A stretch of DNA of 64,000 nt from Pirellulaceae bacterium (GCA_023382975.1 JAHDXO010000040.1:38882-102881), one strand, 5' to 3'. Numbered from the stretch's first letter, positions 16,779 through 26,268 are shown. A program made the numbers and translations. Notes: generated from the sequence alone by a model not told the origin.

Positions 16779-17591
16779 TTACTGTGCGCCCAATTCCATC
16801 GACCGCTTCGCCGCCGCCTCGACCGCGGCCATCAATGCCGCCCTCAGGCCATGATGCTCCAACGCTTGGATTCCTGCAATCGTCGTTCCGCCGGGACTGG
16901 CGACCCGGTCCCGCAAGACCGCCGGATGCTCGTCGCTCGCCAGCACCATCCCGGCCGCGCCTCGCACCGTTTGCGCAGCCAAGGCAGCGGCGACCGCCCG
17001 CGGCAAACCCATCCGGACTCCCCCATCCGCCAACGCCTCGATCACCATGTACACGAACGCAGGGCCCGAGCCGGAAAGACCCGTGACCGCATCCAGCAGT
17101 GCTTCGTCGACCTGAAACGCGATTCCCACGGCGTTCAGCAGACGACCCACCGTCTGCGCATCCTCGTCGGTCGCGCCGCTACCCAACGAAAATCCGGCGG
17201 CGCCTTGGCCAATCAGGCAAGGCGTGTTGGGCATGACCCGAATCACCCGGTTTGTGCCGAAATCCGCCGTCAATCGCGCGAGACCAATCCCGGCTGCGAT
17301 GGAGACCAGCAATCGTTCGGGATTCAAGCGGCCGCCCAGATCCGCCGCTACCCGTCCGACATGCGACGGCTTGACAGCCAGGAACATAAGATCCGACGCT
17401 TCGGCCACATTGGCATTGCCGGGAAGGCACCGCGCGCCGCTTACCTCGGCGGCGAACTGTTCGGCTGCCGCGGACGACGGATCATAGGCGACGATGTCCG
17501 CTGCCGCTGCCAATCCGGCACGGACGAAACCGCCTGCCAGTGCCCGGGCCATCTGACCGGCTCCAAGAAATCCAATGACCATGTTCGACAT
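16779..17591 (-). CDS. proC: Pyrroline-5-carboxylate reductase
   Basis: ProC performs the last step of proline synthesis, reducing pyrroline-5-carboxylate with NAD(P)H. The Rossmann motif IGFLGAGQMARALAGGF is at the N-terminus, followed by LMFLAVKPSHV, RVMPNTPCLIGQGAAGF, VTGLSGSGPAFVYMVIEALADGGVRMGL and DRVASPGGTTIAGIQALE, all signatures of the family. At 270 residues it is complete. The start at 17591 gives MSNMVIGFLG; the Met three codons later (17582) is also possible. Confidence 0.96.
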   Translation of the reverse strand: MSNMVIGFLGAGQMARALAGGFVRAGLAAAADIVAYDPSSAAAEQFAAEVSGARCLPGNANVAEASDLMFLAVKPSHVGRVAADLGGRLNPERLLVSIAAGIGLARLTADFGTNRVIRVMPNTPCLIGQGAAGFSLGSGATDEDAQTVGRLLNAVGIAFQVDEALLDAVTGLSGSGPAFVYMVIEALADGGVRMGLPRAVAAALAAQTVRGAAGMVLASDEHPAVLRDRVASPGGTTIAGIQALEHHGLRAALMAAVEAAAKRSMELGAQ

Positions 17592-17611
17592 GTTCCAATC
17601 CGGTGCGAAAA

Positions 17612-18994
17612 CTAGAAGTCCGCGTCGCGATCCGCGTGGTCCGCCGCCGTGAATGCTCGAATCCCCGAAGATAAGCTCGCCGCGGGAAGACGCGGCTCCG
17701 GAGCCAGTCCCACTTTTTGAGCGACGTCGCTCCGCGGCGCCAGTTCTGCCGCTTGAATCTCGCGGAACGAGATGTCCGTCGTGGGATCGTGCCCTTGAAT
17801 CATCAGTGTGCCGGGCTCCAGTCGCAAGCCTTGTCGCGGATTCTCGTGAGCCGCACGATCGTCGGTCCAATCGCTGACTTGCAGCCCGTTGACCCACGCG
17901 GCCATCTGCGGCCCGCCGGCGATCAGCGTCAGATGAAACCATGTCAAGTCGTCAGCGACCACAAAGCGAGCGTTCTGGCGCCGAAAAAACCCGCCCGTGC
18001 CGCAATCCCGAGGACGAGTACGGTCGCCGTCCACGAAACCGTTGTGAACCTGGCATTCGTATCCGTTCATCAACTCGCCGGGGATGCAGCGGAAGAAGAT
18101 CCCCGAATTCAGTTCGGGCGCGTGCGTCTTGCACTGCAAGCGAAGCACGAAATCGCCGAATTGCCGCTCGGTTTCGAGTTGACCGCGACCGTCTTGCACG
18201 TGCAGCTCGCCCGCCTCCGTCACCGTGAACTTGCTGGCCATGTCCGGATAGGTCTTCCAGCCGGTCAAGTCACGGCCGTTGAACAACGGTTGCAGACCCA
18301 GCGGTTTGAGCCGGATATTGCGGAACGCGACGCGTCCCTGGTTGAACTGTAGCCCGATATGTCCGCGCCGCAACGGATGGGGATCTTTGTAGTCGAGGAT
18401 TTGGCGGCCATCCAAACTGACCGTGACGGCATCTCCCGAGACAGTGACTTCGTACGATTGCCAGTCCTGGCTGTCGAAATTTCCTTCCGCCTTCAAGCGG
18501 TAAACCAGACTGCCGGTGGGAAACGGGTTGTCGGCGTCGGCGATGTTCAATTCGTAACAGTCCTTTGCGGGATCTTCCGGCTCGGGCGGCGTGTGCAGAA
18601 AGATGCCGCTGTTGGCGCCTACATCGCTGCGGAAATCCAATCTCAGGACGTAATCACCAAACTGGGTAGTCGTGTAGAGCAAGCCTTTGTCGCCCGAGCC
18701 CACCACAATCGTACCCTGTTCAACACGCCAATCGGCGTTGGAGGCGGATTTCCAACCGAACAGCGTTTGACCGTCGAACAGCGCAAGCCAGCCGTCGGCC
18801 AGTTCCTCGTCGGTCAGCGGAACCGGCGGCACTTGGCTGGCCGGAGTCTGGGACAACGCTGGCTCGCTCGACGACACCGGTTCGGGTGTCGCTGCGTCCA
18901 ACGAACCGGACTGATTGACTGGACGGCAGGCGCCGCCTACAACGGCAGTGGCACAGGCCAAGCACAGAATGGCCCCAACAGGGAATCGGTTCAT
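17612..18994 (-). CDS. Lipoprotein with two DUF1080 (3-keto-disaccharide hydrolase-like) domains
   Basis: A probable lipoprotein: the N-terminal signal ends in VVGGAC, a lipobox. After a Pro/Ser-rich linker there are two concanavalin-like DUF1080 domains. The first (about residues 60-235) has GWLALFDGQTLFGWKSAS, YVLRLDFRSDVGANSGIFLH and RRGHIGLQFNQGRVAFRNI. The second (about 240-430) has LQPLFNGRDLTGWKTYPD and LNSGIFFRCIPGELMNGYE. Such proteins are very common in Planctomycetota and some cleave 3-keto-glycosides. The extended tail after about residue 430 has no recognised domain. Confidence 0.85.
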   Translation of the reverse strand: MNRFPVGAILCLACATAVVGGACRPVNQSGSLDAATPEPVSSSEPALSQTPASQVPPVPLTDEELADGWLALFDGQTLFGWKSASNADWRVEQGTIVVGSGDKGLLYTTTQFGDYVLRLDFRSDVGANSGIFLHTPPEPEDPAKDCYELNIADADNPFPTGSLVYRLKAEGNFDSQDWQSYEVTVSGDAVTVSLDGRQILDYKDPHPLRRGHIGLQFNQGRVAFRNIRLKPLGLQPLFNGRDLTGWKTYPDMASKFTVTEAGELHVQDGRGQLETERQFGDFVLRLQCKTHAPELNSGIFFRCIPGELMNGYECQVHNGFVDGDRTRPRDCGTGGFFRRQNARFVVADDLTWFHLTLIAGGPQMAAWVNGLQVSDWTDDRAAHENPRQGLRLEPGTLMIQGHDPTTDISFREIQAAELAPRSDVAQKVGLAPEPRLPAASLSSGIRAFTAADHADRDADF

Positions 18995-19071
18995 AGCTTT
19001 TCACCGCTTTGCTTAGGATCGAAAGCGTTAATTTACCAACAGAAGCGAGCTGGCAACAGGGTCGAACCACC

Positions 19072-19926
19072 ATGAGTGATCATCCGTCCTACGGGCGGAT
19101 CCTGCTGACTTTTGCACGGAACAGCTTGATCCGGGACATGACGTTTCGCACCAATTTCCTGCTGGAGAGTATTTCGTCCCTCTGTTGGACGGTGATGAAC
19201 GTCGGTTTCTATCTGCTGGTGTTCCACCATACTCGCTTCATCGGCCCCGAATCGGGCTGGGGGAAATTTGAGTTTTTTGTCTTCTTGGCAACAACCTGGT
19301 TCGTCAACAGTCTGGTCCAGGCATTTTTCATGCCCAATGCGCAGGAGTTCAGCGAGCTGATCCGCACCGGGAATCTGGACTTTGCTCTGCTCAAGCCGAT
19401 CGATACTCAATTCCTGGTGTCATTTCAACGCATGGACTGGTCGTCACTGGTCAACGTCTTTGCTGGTGCAGTCCTGTTGGGAATCAGCCTCTGGCAACTG
19501 ATGATCCGGCCGGATCATCCGCTGGTGCTCAGTCCGGCTGCGGTCATTCTCTACCCGGTCTTTGTGCTTTGCGGCGTGGCGATCCTGTACAGTCTGATGA
19601 TCTCGCTGGCCGCGACCAGCATTTGGCTGGGCAGGAATCAATCGCTGTATAATTTCTGGTTCTACATCACCAATTTCGCCCGTTATCCGATGGATATCTA
19701 TCAGCGTGGCTGGGGCATGGTGCTGTGGGCGGTTTTCACGTTTGTGATCCCCGTGTTAGTGGTGGTGAACGTACCGGCCAGGATGCTCGCCCGCCCGATT
19801 GACCCGCGAGCTTGGTGGGAATGGCCGCTGGCCGGTTTCGCGTTGTTGGCCACCGCGTTTAGCCTGCTCGCCTCGCGTTTCGTCTTCCGCCGCGCCTTGC
19901 TGAGCTATCGCAGCGCCAGCAGTTAG
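19072..19926 (+). CDS. ABC-2-type transporter permease
   Basis: An integral membrane protein of about 284 residues with six predicted helices, for example WTVMNVGFYLLVF, FFVFLATTWFVNSLVQAFF, VILYPVFVLCGVAILYSLMI and a last pair near VFTFVIPVLVVV and FALLATAFSLLASRF. The segment EFSELIRTGNLDFALLKPID is typical of the ABC-2 family 6 (DUF990-like) permeases. No ATPase or second permease gene is adjacent in this window, so the partner and substrate are unknown. The start at 19072 (MSDHPSYGR) is preferred over 19009. Confidence 0.82.
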   Translation: MSDHPSYGRILLTFARNSLIRDMTFRTNFLLESISSLCWTVMNVGFYLLVFHHTRFIGPESGWGKFEFFVFLATTWFVNSLVQAFFMPNAQEFSELIRTGNLDFALLKPIDTQFLVSFQRMDWSSLVNVFAGAVLLGISLWQLMIRPDHPLVLSPAAVILYPVFVLCGVAILYSLMISLAATSIWLGRNQSLYNFWFYITNFARYPMDIYQRGWGMVLWAVFTFVIPVLVVVNVPARMLARPIDPRAWWEWPLAGFALLATAFSLLASRFVFRRALLSYRSASS

Positions 19927-20105
19927 GAGTCCGCAGCGCCAGACGTCGATACAAATAGCGAGGGCTTTGCCGATGCGTCTGCAGAGCGGTTCGAATCAGC
20001 GGGGGACAATCGCCTTCTCCCATTCGCTTGGCTGCGATACTATGTAATAGGCGTTCGAGGCTGGCACATCGTCGCCCGGTTCCGCGGGAGCGAGGAGGAG
20101 TTTGC

Positions 20106-20792
20106 ATGCATTCGGTCATCTCCGTCAAGCAGGTTCATTATCCAGAATCGGACGGCAAGCCCATGGGTGAGACAGACGACCATCGCCAGGAAATCGTTCG
20201 ACACATCGAACTGTTGGAGGATTACTACCGCGGACAAAAAGTCTACGTTTCCGGCGATCTGCTGGTCTACTACGTCGAGGGTGATCCGAAGAAGTGCGTG
20301 GTGCCCGATGCGTTCGTGGCGAAAGGCATTCCACCCGGAAATCGCCGAATTTACAAGATTTGGGCCGAGGGCAAGGCGCCGGATGTCGTGATTGAGACCA
20401 CGTCGCGCAGCACGCGACGCAAGGACACGCAGGTGAAACCGGAACTGTATGCTCGGCTGGGCGTCCAGGAGTATTTCCTCTTCGATCCGCTTGGCGAGTA
20501 TCTCAGTCCGCCGTTGCAGGGTTATCGGCTAGTCGGCCAGGACTACGAGCGTCTGAAATCGGACGCCGACGGAGCGTTGACGAGTCAGGAATTGGGGCTG
20601 CGTTTGAAGGTCGTGGACAGGCACTTGGACTTTGTGCGTCTGGACTCGGGACAGCGACTCTTAACACATCGGGAACGCGCCCTGCGCGAAGCCGAGGCTC
20701 GTCAGCGCGAAGCCGAAGCCCGGCAAGCCGCCGAAGCGGAGCTTGCCCGGGTCCAGGACGAATTGGCTCGCCTCCGTCGATCCGCGGAGTAA
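20106..20792 (+). CDS. Uma2-family PD-(D/E)XK endonuclease-like protein
   Basis: This matches the Uma2/DUF820 family, abundant in planctomycetes and cyanobacteria, whose role is unclear. It has the family segments CVVPDAFVAKGIP, APDVVIETTSRSTRRKDTQVKPELYARLGVQEYFLFDP and YLSPPLQGYRL, giving Asp, Glu and Lys positions of a nuclease fold. The last 40 residues (about 190-228) form a charged Ala/Glu/Arg coiled coil. The start at 20106 has GAGGAGG at 20093-20099. Confidence 0.85.
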   Translation: MHSVISVKQVHYPESDGKPMGETDDHRQEIVRHIELLEDYYRGQKVYVSGDLLVYYVEGDPKKCVVPDAFVAKGIPPGNRRIYKIWAEGKAPDVVIETTSRSTRRKDTQVKPELYARLGVQEYFLFDPLGEYLSPPLQGYRLVGQDYERLKSDADGALTSQELGLRLKVVDRHLDFVRLDSGQRLLTHRERALREAEARQREAEARQAAEAELARVQDELARLRRSAE

Positions 20793-20800
20793 ATCCCGAG

Positions 20801-21238
20801 CTACGAGGTCTGCGTCACGACGCCCTTTTTCAGGATCAGGTTGGCATACAGGGCCGTTTCGCTGGTGGCGACCACCGCATAGGCTTGTCGGGCCTGTTCG
20901 TAGAAGCGTGCGCGTGCGATCGGTTCGATTGGCACCTCTTTTCCTTCCGAGGCGTCCAGCAACACTTGGAACTGCGTCCAGATCTCTGGATTCTGCGGGT
21001 CGCCCACAACCGGTTCCATGACGAATGCCGGCGCGTCGACGTAGGTATCCAGCGGAAAGAACTTGAGGATTGCTTCCAGCACCTCGGGCACGCCCAAGCC
21101 GTCGGCCCGAACGACCCGCTGCGCGTGCGAATCGGCGGGAAAGTTTCCATCGGCCAAGACGATCTCGTCGCCGTGGCCCATGTTCATCAATACATACATC
21201 AAATCAGGCGAAATCGCCGTGGGTATGCCCTTTAACAT
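20801..21238 (-). CDS. fucU: FucU/RbsD-family sugar mutarotase
   Basis: A 145-residue protein of the RbsD/FucU family, which interconverts anomers of fucose or ribose. MLKGIPTAISPDLMYVLMNM and GHGDEIVLADGNFPA carry the conserved His and Asp. VMEPVVGDPQNPEIWTQF and RFYEQARQAYAVVATSE fit the FucU branch, and YANLILKKGVV is the conserved end. The start at 21238 is 11 bp from the stop of the cyclophilin gene upstream on the same strand. The choice of fucose over ribose is an inference. Confidence 0.85.
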   Translation of the reverse strand: MLKGIPTAISPDLMYVLMNMGHGDEIVLADGNFPADSHAQRVVRADGLGVPEVLEAILKFFPLDTYVDAPAFVMEPVVGDPQNPEIWTQFQVLLDASEGKEVPIEPIARARFYEQARQAYAVVATSETALYANLILKKGVVTQTS

Positions 21239-21249
21239 GTCTGCTGATC

Positions 21250-22353
21250 CTATTTCACCTTCGTGGGTTCGTACTTGTGATCGCGTTTGCGAATGACCTT
21301 CGCTTCGACAATCTTGTCTGGCTGCACGCCTGAGGGTCGTTGCGGATCGATCCGTTCCAACTGTTCGAGCACTTCCAAGCCTTCCACCACGCGGCCGAAC
21401 ACCGTATGCATGCCGTCCAGGTGCGAAGTTCGTCGGAACGTGAGGAAAAACTGGGATCCGCCGGTATCCTTGCCGGCGTGCGCCATGCTCAGAACGCCGC
21501 GGAAATGGTTGCGGTGTTCGGGTTTTCCGCACTCGCAGTAGATATTGTAACCGGGTCCGCCCGCGCCGGTCCCATCCGGACAGCCGCCCTGGGCCATGAA
21601 GCCCGGCAGCACGCGATGAAACGTCAGCCCATTGTAGAAGCCCTTTTCGACCAAGTTCACAAAATTCGCGACGGTCTGCGGCGCTTCGTTTTCGAACAGT
21701 TCGATCAGCAGGTCGCCCTTGGTCGTCTTCATCAGTACTCGCGGCAGATCGTCGGCCGCAGCCTCCGCTTTCCGCAGTTGCAGCTCGGCGTCCCACAGTT
21801 TCTTGGCTTGGCTGACGTCCGTGGCGTAGATCTGGCCGTCCTGATCCAAGACATTGGCCTCGCGGGCCGTGTTCAGGTAGGTTTCGGCCTTCGCGAAATC
21901 GTCGCGGCAATACGCAGCACTGCCGGCGATGCCGAACATCGCTTTTTCGGGACAATTGTTGTCGATCAGCAACTGAGTCAGTTCGGCGGCTTCCTCATAG
22001 CGGTCGTTGCGCAAAGCATTGGCGGAAATCCCGACCAGCAGCCGCGCGAGATCCTGATCGGTGTTCGGCGCCGCCTTGTACGCTTCCTCGGCCGTCTCGC
22101 TCAGCTTGGGAAGCAATTCATCCATCTGTTTGACCAACGCCATGTATTCTTGGCGAATCGCGTCCCGCTGGTCCGGTTCGGCCGTACGGAACTGGGTCAT
22201 CAACTGGTCCAGGCGGCCGGACGTCTGGTCCCATTGGGCACGGACGGCCGCGTATTTCTCGGCCGGACTCTCTGCCGCGGCGACCGGGCGAACGCCCAAC
22301 ACAAGCGCGACGGCAATCAGGCCGACGCCGAGAAGCATGTTCGAACGTGACAC
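21250..22353 (-). CDS. Secreted cyclophilin-type peptidyl-prolyl isomerase (first of pair)
   Basis: An exported protein folding catalyst. The GTG start at 22353 has GAAAGGAA just upstream, and the reading VSRSNMLLGVGLIAVALVLG gives a signal peptide ending near AAAES. Residues 30-190 form a helical, TPR-like region. The cyclophilin domain (about 195-365) has FENEAPQTVANFVNLVEKGF, GLTFHRVLPGFMAQGG, YNIYCECGKPEHRNHFRGVL, SMAHAGKDTGGSQFFLTF and MHTVFGRVVEGLEVL. The active-site Arg (FHRVLPGFMAQGG) and QFF are intact. It has the same design as the next gene and is likely a tandem duplicate. Confidence 0.9.
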   Translation of the reverse strand: MSRSNMLLGVGLIAVALVLGVRPVAAAESPAEKYAAVRAQWDQTSGRLDQLMTQFRTAEPDQRDAIRQEYMALVKQMDELLPKLSETAEEAYKAAPNTDQDLARLLVGISANALRNDRYEEAAELTQLLIDNNCPEKAMFGIAGSAAYCRDDFAKAETYLNTAREANVLDQDGQIYATDVSQAKKLWDAELQLRKAEAAADDLPRVLMKTTKGDLLIELFENEAPQTVANFVNLVEKGFYNGLTFHRVLPGFMAQGGCPDGTGAGGPGYNIYCECGKPEHRNHFRGVLSMAHAGKDTGGSQFFLTFRRTSHLDGMHTVFGRVVEGLEVLEQLERIDPQRPSGVQPDKIVEAKVIRKRDHKYEPTKVK

Positions 22354-22373
22354 TTGAATTCCTTTCTCGATAG

Positions 22374-23750
22374 TTACTCGACTTTGCGAGGTTGATACTC
22401 GTGATCCCGCTTGCGAATCACTTCCGCTTTGATGATGCGATCCGGTTCCAGTCCCTTGTCCTTGTCTTCGGTTGGATCGATGCGCCGCAACTTGGACAGG
22501 ACCTCCATCCCTTCCACCACGCGTCCGAACACCGTGTGGGCGCCGTTCAGATGCGGGGTCGGGAGAAACGTCAGAAAGAATTGCGAACCGCCGGTGTTCT
22601 TGCCGGCGTGGGCCATGCTCAACGAGCCGCGGAAATGCTTGCGGTGATTCTCCTTGCCGCATTCGCAGTAAATGCGGTAGCCGGGGCCGCCCGTGCCATC
22701 ACCCGTCGGACAACCGCCCTGAGCCATGAAGCCCGGCAACACGCGGTGAAAAGTCAGACCGTCGTAATAGCCGTTGGACACCAAGCTGATGAAGTTGCCC
22801 ACCGTCTCGGGCGCCTCGTTCTCCAGCAGTTCGATCACGATCTCGCCCCGGTTCGTCGTGAGGCGGACGCGAGGCAGATCGTCGGCCGCCGCCTCCTGTT
22901 CGCGCAGCCCTTTCTCGATCTCCCAGAATTTCAAATAGTCGGGCAGGTCCGCCAAGTATTTCATGCCGATCTGGTCCAGCGTGCCTGCATCTTGCCCTTT
23001 GCTCAGCGCGTCCTGCGCTTTCGCGAATTCGTTGATCGCCATCAGCGCCATGCCGGCCGGTTGATAGAGCTCGGGACGCTGGCAACCGTGGTCCAGCAGG
23101 GTGCGAGCCACCTCGGCCGCCGGCTCGTAGTCGTCGCGTTTGGCACCGTCGACCACCAATGACACCAGAAAACTGGCCAATTCCGAACCGTCCTGCGGAT
23201 CGGCGGCATACGCCGCCTGACCGCTGGTGCGCAATTGGTCGATCAGTTGCTCGCCACGAGCGATCGCGTCGGTCCACCGCTGGCGAATCTCCGTCAGCTC
23301 GGAGGGATCTGCGTTGCGGAAGTCGGCTCGCAGTTGCCTGAGTTCCTTCAGTACCTCCTTCCACTGCCCGAAAACGGCATCGAAGGCTTGTTGAGTCTCG
23401 CTCATTTCGGCCGCGGGGGCACTATCGTCGGGCGCAGGTTCAGCCGGAGCTGGCTCAGCCGGCGCTGGCTCGGCCGGAGCTGGTTCAGCCGGAGCTGGCT
23501 CAGCCGGCGCTGGCTCGGCCGGAGCTGGTTCAGCCGGAGCAGGCTCGGCCGGAGCCTCTTTGGCGGGCTGTTCCGGCTGGGGTTCAGTCGGTGGCTGATC
23601 GGACGGCTCGGCGGGGGACTCGACCGGTTGATCGACCGTCGGCGGCGGCTGATCGGCACCCGCTTCCTGGGCGGACAGGGGCGTAGGAAACTGGGCGAAC
23701 ATCCAGCCCAGTAAGGCAAGCCAGCACAGATTCGTGATACATCGAGACAT
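22374..23750 (-). CDS. Secreted cyclophilin-type peptidyl-prolyl isomerase with PAEPA repeats
   Basis: A homologue of its neighbour, with a signal peptide (MSRCITNLCWLALLGWMF up to about LSAQE), then a long Pro/Glu/Ala linker (residues about 30-118) built of APAEP repeats, a helical region, and a cyclophilin domain at about 295-450 (GLTFHRVLPGFMAQGG, SMAHAGKNTGGSQFFLTF, AHTVFGRVVEGMEVL). The linker may span or bind the cell wall. GGGAGG lies 8 nt before the ATG at 23750. It is divergent from rsmD. Confidence 0.9.
   Translation of the reverse strand: MSRCITNLCWLALLGWMFAQFPTPLSAQEAGADQPPPTVDQPVESPAEPSDQPPTEPQPEQPAKEAPAEPAPAEPAPAEPAPAEPAPAEPAPAEPAPAEPAPAEPAPDDSAPAAEMSETQQAFDAVFGQWKEVLKELRQLRADFRNADPSELTEIRQRWTDAIARGEQLIDQLRTSGQAAYAADPQDGSELASFLVSLVVDGAKRDDYEPAAEVARTLLDHGCQRPELYQPAGMALMAINEFAKAQDALSKGQDAGTLDQIGMKYLADLPDYLKFWEIEKGLREQEAAADDLPRVRLTTNRGEIVIELLENEAPETVGNFISLVSNGYYDGLTFHRVLPGFMAQGGCPTGDGTGGPGYRIYCECGKENHRKHFRGSLSMAHAGKNTGGSQFFLTFLPTPHLNGAHTVFGRVVEGMEVLSKLRRIDPTEDKDKGLEPDRIIKAEVIRKRDHEYQPRKVE
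23441..23530 (-). repeat. 45-bp perfect tandem repeat in the cyclophilin linker
   Basis: Two identical 45-bp units, 23441-23485 and 23486-23530, each encode three APAEP pentads. Partial copies flank them. Such an array is expected to vary in length between strains. Confidence 0.85.
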
Positions 23751-23873
23751 CGTAAAAACCTCCCACGGGCGAATTCTGCATGATCTCGCGGTGTCAATTT
23801 GGCCTTTTCAAGAGAAGGCAACAAGGTAGCATAGACCACGTCCGAGAAAAACCGCCTATTGCCGGGTTCTACG

Positions 23874-24533
23874 ATGAGCCGTAAAAAAAGTTCGCCCGAC
23901 CGCTCCCGCGCCGCCGCGCCGCCGACTGCCGTGGACAAGCCGTTGCGGATCATCGGCGGCCACTTGCGGAACCGGCCGATCCACTACTCGGGCGATCCTC
24001 GCACTCGCCCGATGAAGGATCGCGTGCGCGAGGCGTTGTTCAATTTGATCGGCCCACAGGTCGAGGGTAGACACGTCATCGATCTGTTCGCCGGCACCGG
24101 CGCCTTGGGGTTGGAGGCGATCAGCCGAGGGGCAGCGCGAGCAACTTTCATCGAGCGGCATTTCCCGACGGCCCGGGTGATCCGCGAGAATATTGCCAGT
24201 CTGGGTGTCGAAACGCAGTGCCAGGTCTTCGCGGCCGACACGTTTCTGTGGCTCCGCCAGCAGCGGTCCCGCGAGCCGGACCTGCTGACGGGAGAACCCT
24301 GGCTCGTCCTGTGCTCACCTCCCTTCGACTTCTATATCGATCGGTTGCCGCAGATGCATGCTTTGTTGAGCGACCTGCGCCGCGCTGCGCCGTCGGGCAG
24401 CCTGTTCGCCGTCGAGGCCGATCAGCGTTTCGAATTCGCCCATTTCAGCGACCTGGGCCACTGGCACGTCCGCCACTATCCCCCGGCCGTCCTCGGCATC
24501 GCAACCACGGACTCCGACCCGACTGCGGAATAG
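23874..24533 (+). CDS. rsmD: 16S rRNA (guanine-966-N2) methyltransferase RsmD
   Basis: RsmD methylates G966 of 16S rRNA in the 30S subunit. LRIIGGHLRNRPIHY, RTRPMKDRVREALFNLIG, VIDLFAGTGALGLEAISRGA and ATFIERHFPTARVIREN are family signatures for SAM binding. The catalytic D/N-P-P-F/Y motif appears as LVLCSPPFDFY, with Ser in place of Asp. The start at 23874 (MSRKKSSPDRS) gives a basic N-terminal extension; a TTG at 23859 also fits the frame. Confidence 0.88.
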   Translation: MSRKKSSPDRSRAAAPPTAVDKPLRIIGGHLRNRPIHYSGDPRTRPMKDRVREALFNLIGPQVEGRHVIDLFAGTGALGLEAISRGAARATFIERHFPTARVIRENIASLGVETQCQVFAADTFLWLRQQRSREPDLLTGEPWLVLCSPPFDFYIDRLPQMHALLSDLRRAAPSGSLFAVEADQRFEFAHFSDLGHWHVRHYPPAVLGIATTDSDPTAE

Positions 24534-24673
24534 GCCGCTCGCGCCGGGTGGCCCGCGTCCGCCGGCCGCGGGTCCGATTGCGCCCCGCTCCGAGTCGCGT
24601 GCTCCGTTCCTGACTCGTTGAACGGCAAGCGGAAGGCGACGTCGCGCAAGACTCCGTCGGCTTCGGCCGGTCG

Positions 24674-26050
24674 TTACGGCGCCGATTCCCGGATCAGCCT
24701 GGCCTCGAAAACCAAGCGATAGTCCCGCGAGGGGTCGCAGCGTCGAGGGTTGGGAATCAGCAGAAAATCGTCGGTGACCACCGGTTGCAGATCGTCGCCT
24801 TCGATGACGCGGACGTCCTTCACGCGGTGGGGCAGGTAGTGGACGATCGGTCGCCAGCCGCGTTGCGAGCCGTTCGTGTTGACCGGTTGGAACGACTGCT
24901 CGCCCCGTCGCGGAGCGATGGTGAACGTGTAGCGGTCGCCGTCGATGGTCAGTTGCTGGTCGTAAGCCGTGGGACCTTCCGCTAAACGGGCTTCCCACTT
25001 CGGATCGCCGTAGAAAGCCAACACGTCCCGGTCGAAAAGCAGCCCGCGTCGATCGTTGCCCGTCGCGGTCTGCAAGCGATGAACCAAGGCATGATGGTTG
25101 GCCAGAAAGGCCTCGGCAAACGTGTATCGTCCAGGCTGCTCGACGAAGTAGTCCAGACAGCCCCAGCCGGCATACCCGAACCAAGTCGGAACCGTGTAAC
25201 CGATCATCTGCCGGACGCCGACCGCGTTCATCCAGGCCAGGGCCATCGCGTCAGGCCCGTCGATGTGGCCCATCAGACAATTGCCCACCGGCAGATAAAC
25301 CTTGGGATTGGACGACTGGATCTCGTGCCGCTGCTGCCGAGTGTCTTCGCCATGCATCTGTCCTGCCTGCGACCGGAAAAACCCGTTGCGGTACGTGAAG
25401 CCGAGCATCCAATCTCGCTCGGTGGCATGCCCCGAGGTGATGAACAGATCGGGCCGGTAATCGTTCAACGCGCCGACCAATGCGGCCGTCGAATCGGCGG
25501 GCCCCGCGAGCTGCTCGACTTCCCCACCCGGCCGTTTCCGGACCCACTTGCCTTGGACCAGTTCGTCGTACCATTTCCCTTCGACGCAACAGTCGATCGC
25601 GAATTCGGTGCCCGCCGCCGTCTTGCGAACGGTCAGCGGATCGCGGTGCTTGGCGATCATCAGCGCATTGGCCGCATCGTAACCGGTCAGGATGCCCCAA
25701 CGGGTGTCGGTGTACGGATCCTCGTCGTACTGACGAGTCAACTGGTGAACGGCCGCGACGAACTGCCGAGTGGCTTCCTTCGGCGTGGCCACGAAACAGG
25801 TGAACCTGGGATGCGACGTCTGCAGGTCTTTCAGCACTTCGTCGACTGTCGCCTGGTATTCGAAGACCACTCCCTGGTGCTTTTCCACCAAGGCATCCAC
25901 CACGGTTCGCCACGGGCCGTCCCGGCCAGTGGCCGACGACACGACGACGGCATATTCGGCTGCCTGAACCGACACCGCGGCGCAGCACGCCAAGGACGCA
26001 ACGGCAAGGAATCTCAGATGGAATGTCAGGTGTTTGTTTTGGTGCAACAT
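24674..26050 (-). CDS. Secreted protein with clan-CD (caspase/gingipain-like) His-Cys dyad
   Basis: A signal peptide (hydrophobic core RFLAVASLACCAAVSV, cleavage near VQAAE) precedes a domain that begins YAVVVSSATGRDGPWRTVVD. LFITSGHATERDW gives a hydrophobic strand followed by the Gly-His motif. VYLPVGNCLMGHIDGPDAMALAWMN gives the strand followed by Cys, as in C25 and related peptidases. The GVRQMIGYTVPTWFG segment after it is also C25-like. Residues about 360-450 are a C-terminal beta domain. A peptidase role is inferred from the motif order, and the substrate is unknown. The long N-terminal extension of the frame beyond 26050 is unlikely, since the signal peptide starts there. Confidence 0.6.
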   Translation of the reverse strand: MLHQNKHLTFHLRFLAVASLACCAAVSVQAAEYAVVVSSATGRDGPWRTVVDALVEKHQGVVFEYQATVDEVLKDLQTSHPRFTCFVATPKEATRQFVAAVHQLTRQYDEDPYTDTRWGILTGYDAANALMIAKHRDPLTVRKTAAGTEFAIDCCVEGKWYDELVQGKWVRKRPGGEVEQLAGPADSTAALVGALNDYRPDLFITSGHATERDWMLGFTYRNGFFRSQAGQMHGEDTRQQRHEIQSSNPKVYLPVGNCLMGHIDGPDAMALAWMNAVGVRQMIGYTVPTWFGYAGWGCLDYFVEQPGRYTFAEAFLANHHALVHRLQTATGNDRRGLLFDRDVLAFYGDPKWEARLAEGPTAYDQQLTIDGDRYTFTIAPRRGEQSFQPVNTNGSQRGWRPIVHYLPHRVKDVRVIEGDDLQPVVTDDFLLIPNPRRCDPSRDYRLVFEARLIRESAP

Positions 26051-26268
26051 GACCTTGCGTTTCGATGGGTTCAATGGGGATGCTGTCGATCGGTGCTCCC
26101 GCGACGCTTGCGAGCAATATGTCGCATCCCGCCGCCTCGGACAACCCCACGTGAATACGGCACATTTCTCTGCCGAACGTCCTCCCCATGCCGTCAATCC
26201 CCTACTCGCTTGACGAAAAACAGAGCGACCAAGGGGTTTGATTCGAACCATCGGGGTCGTCGGCGAGA

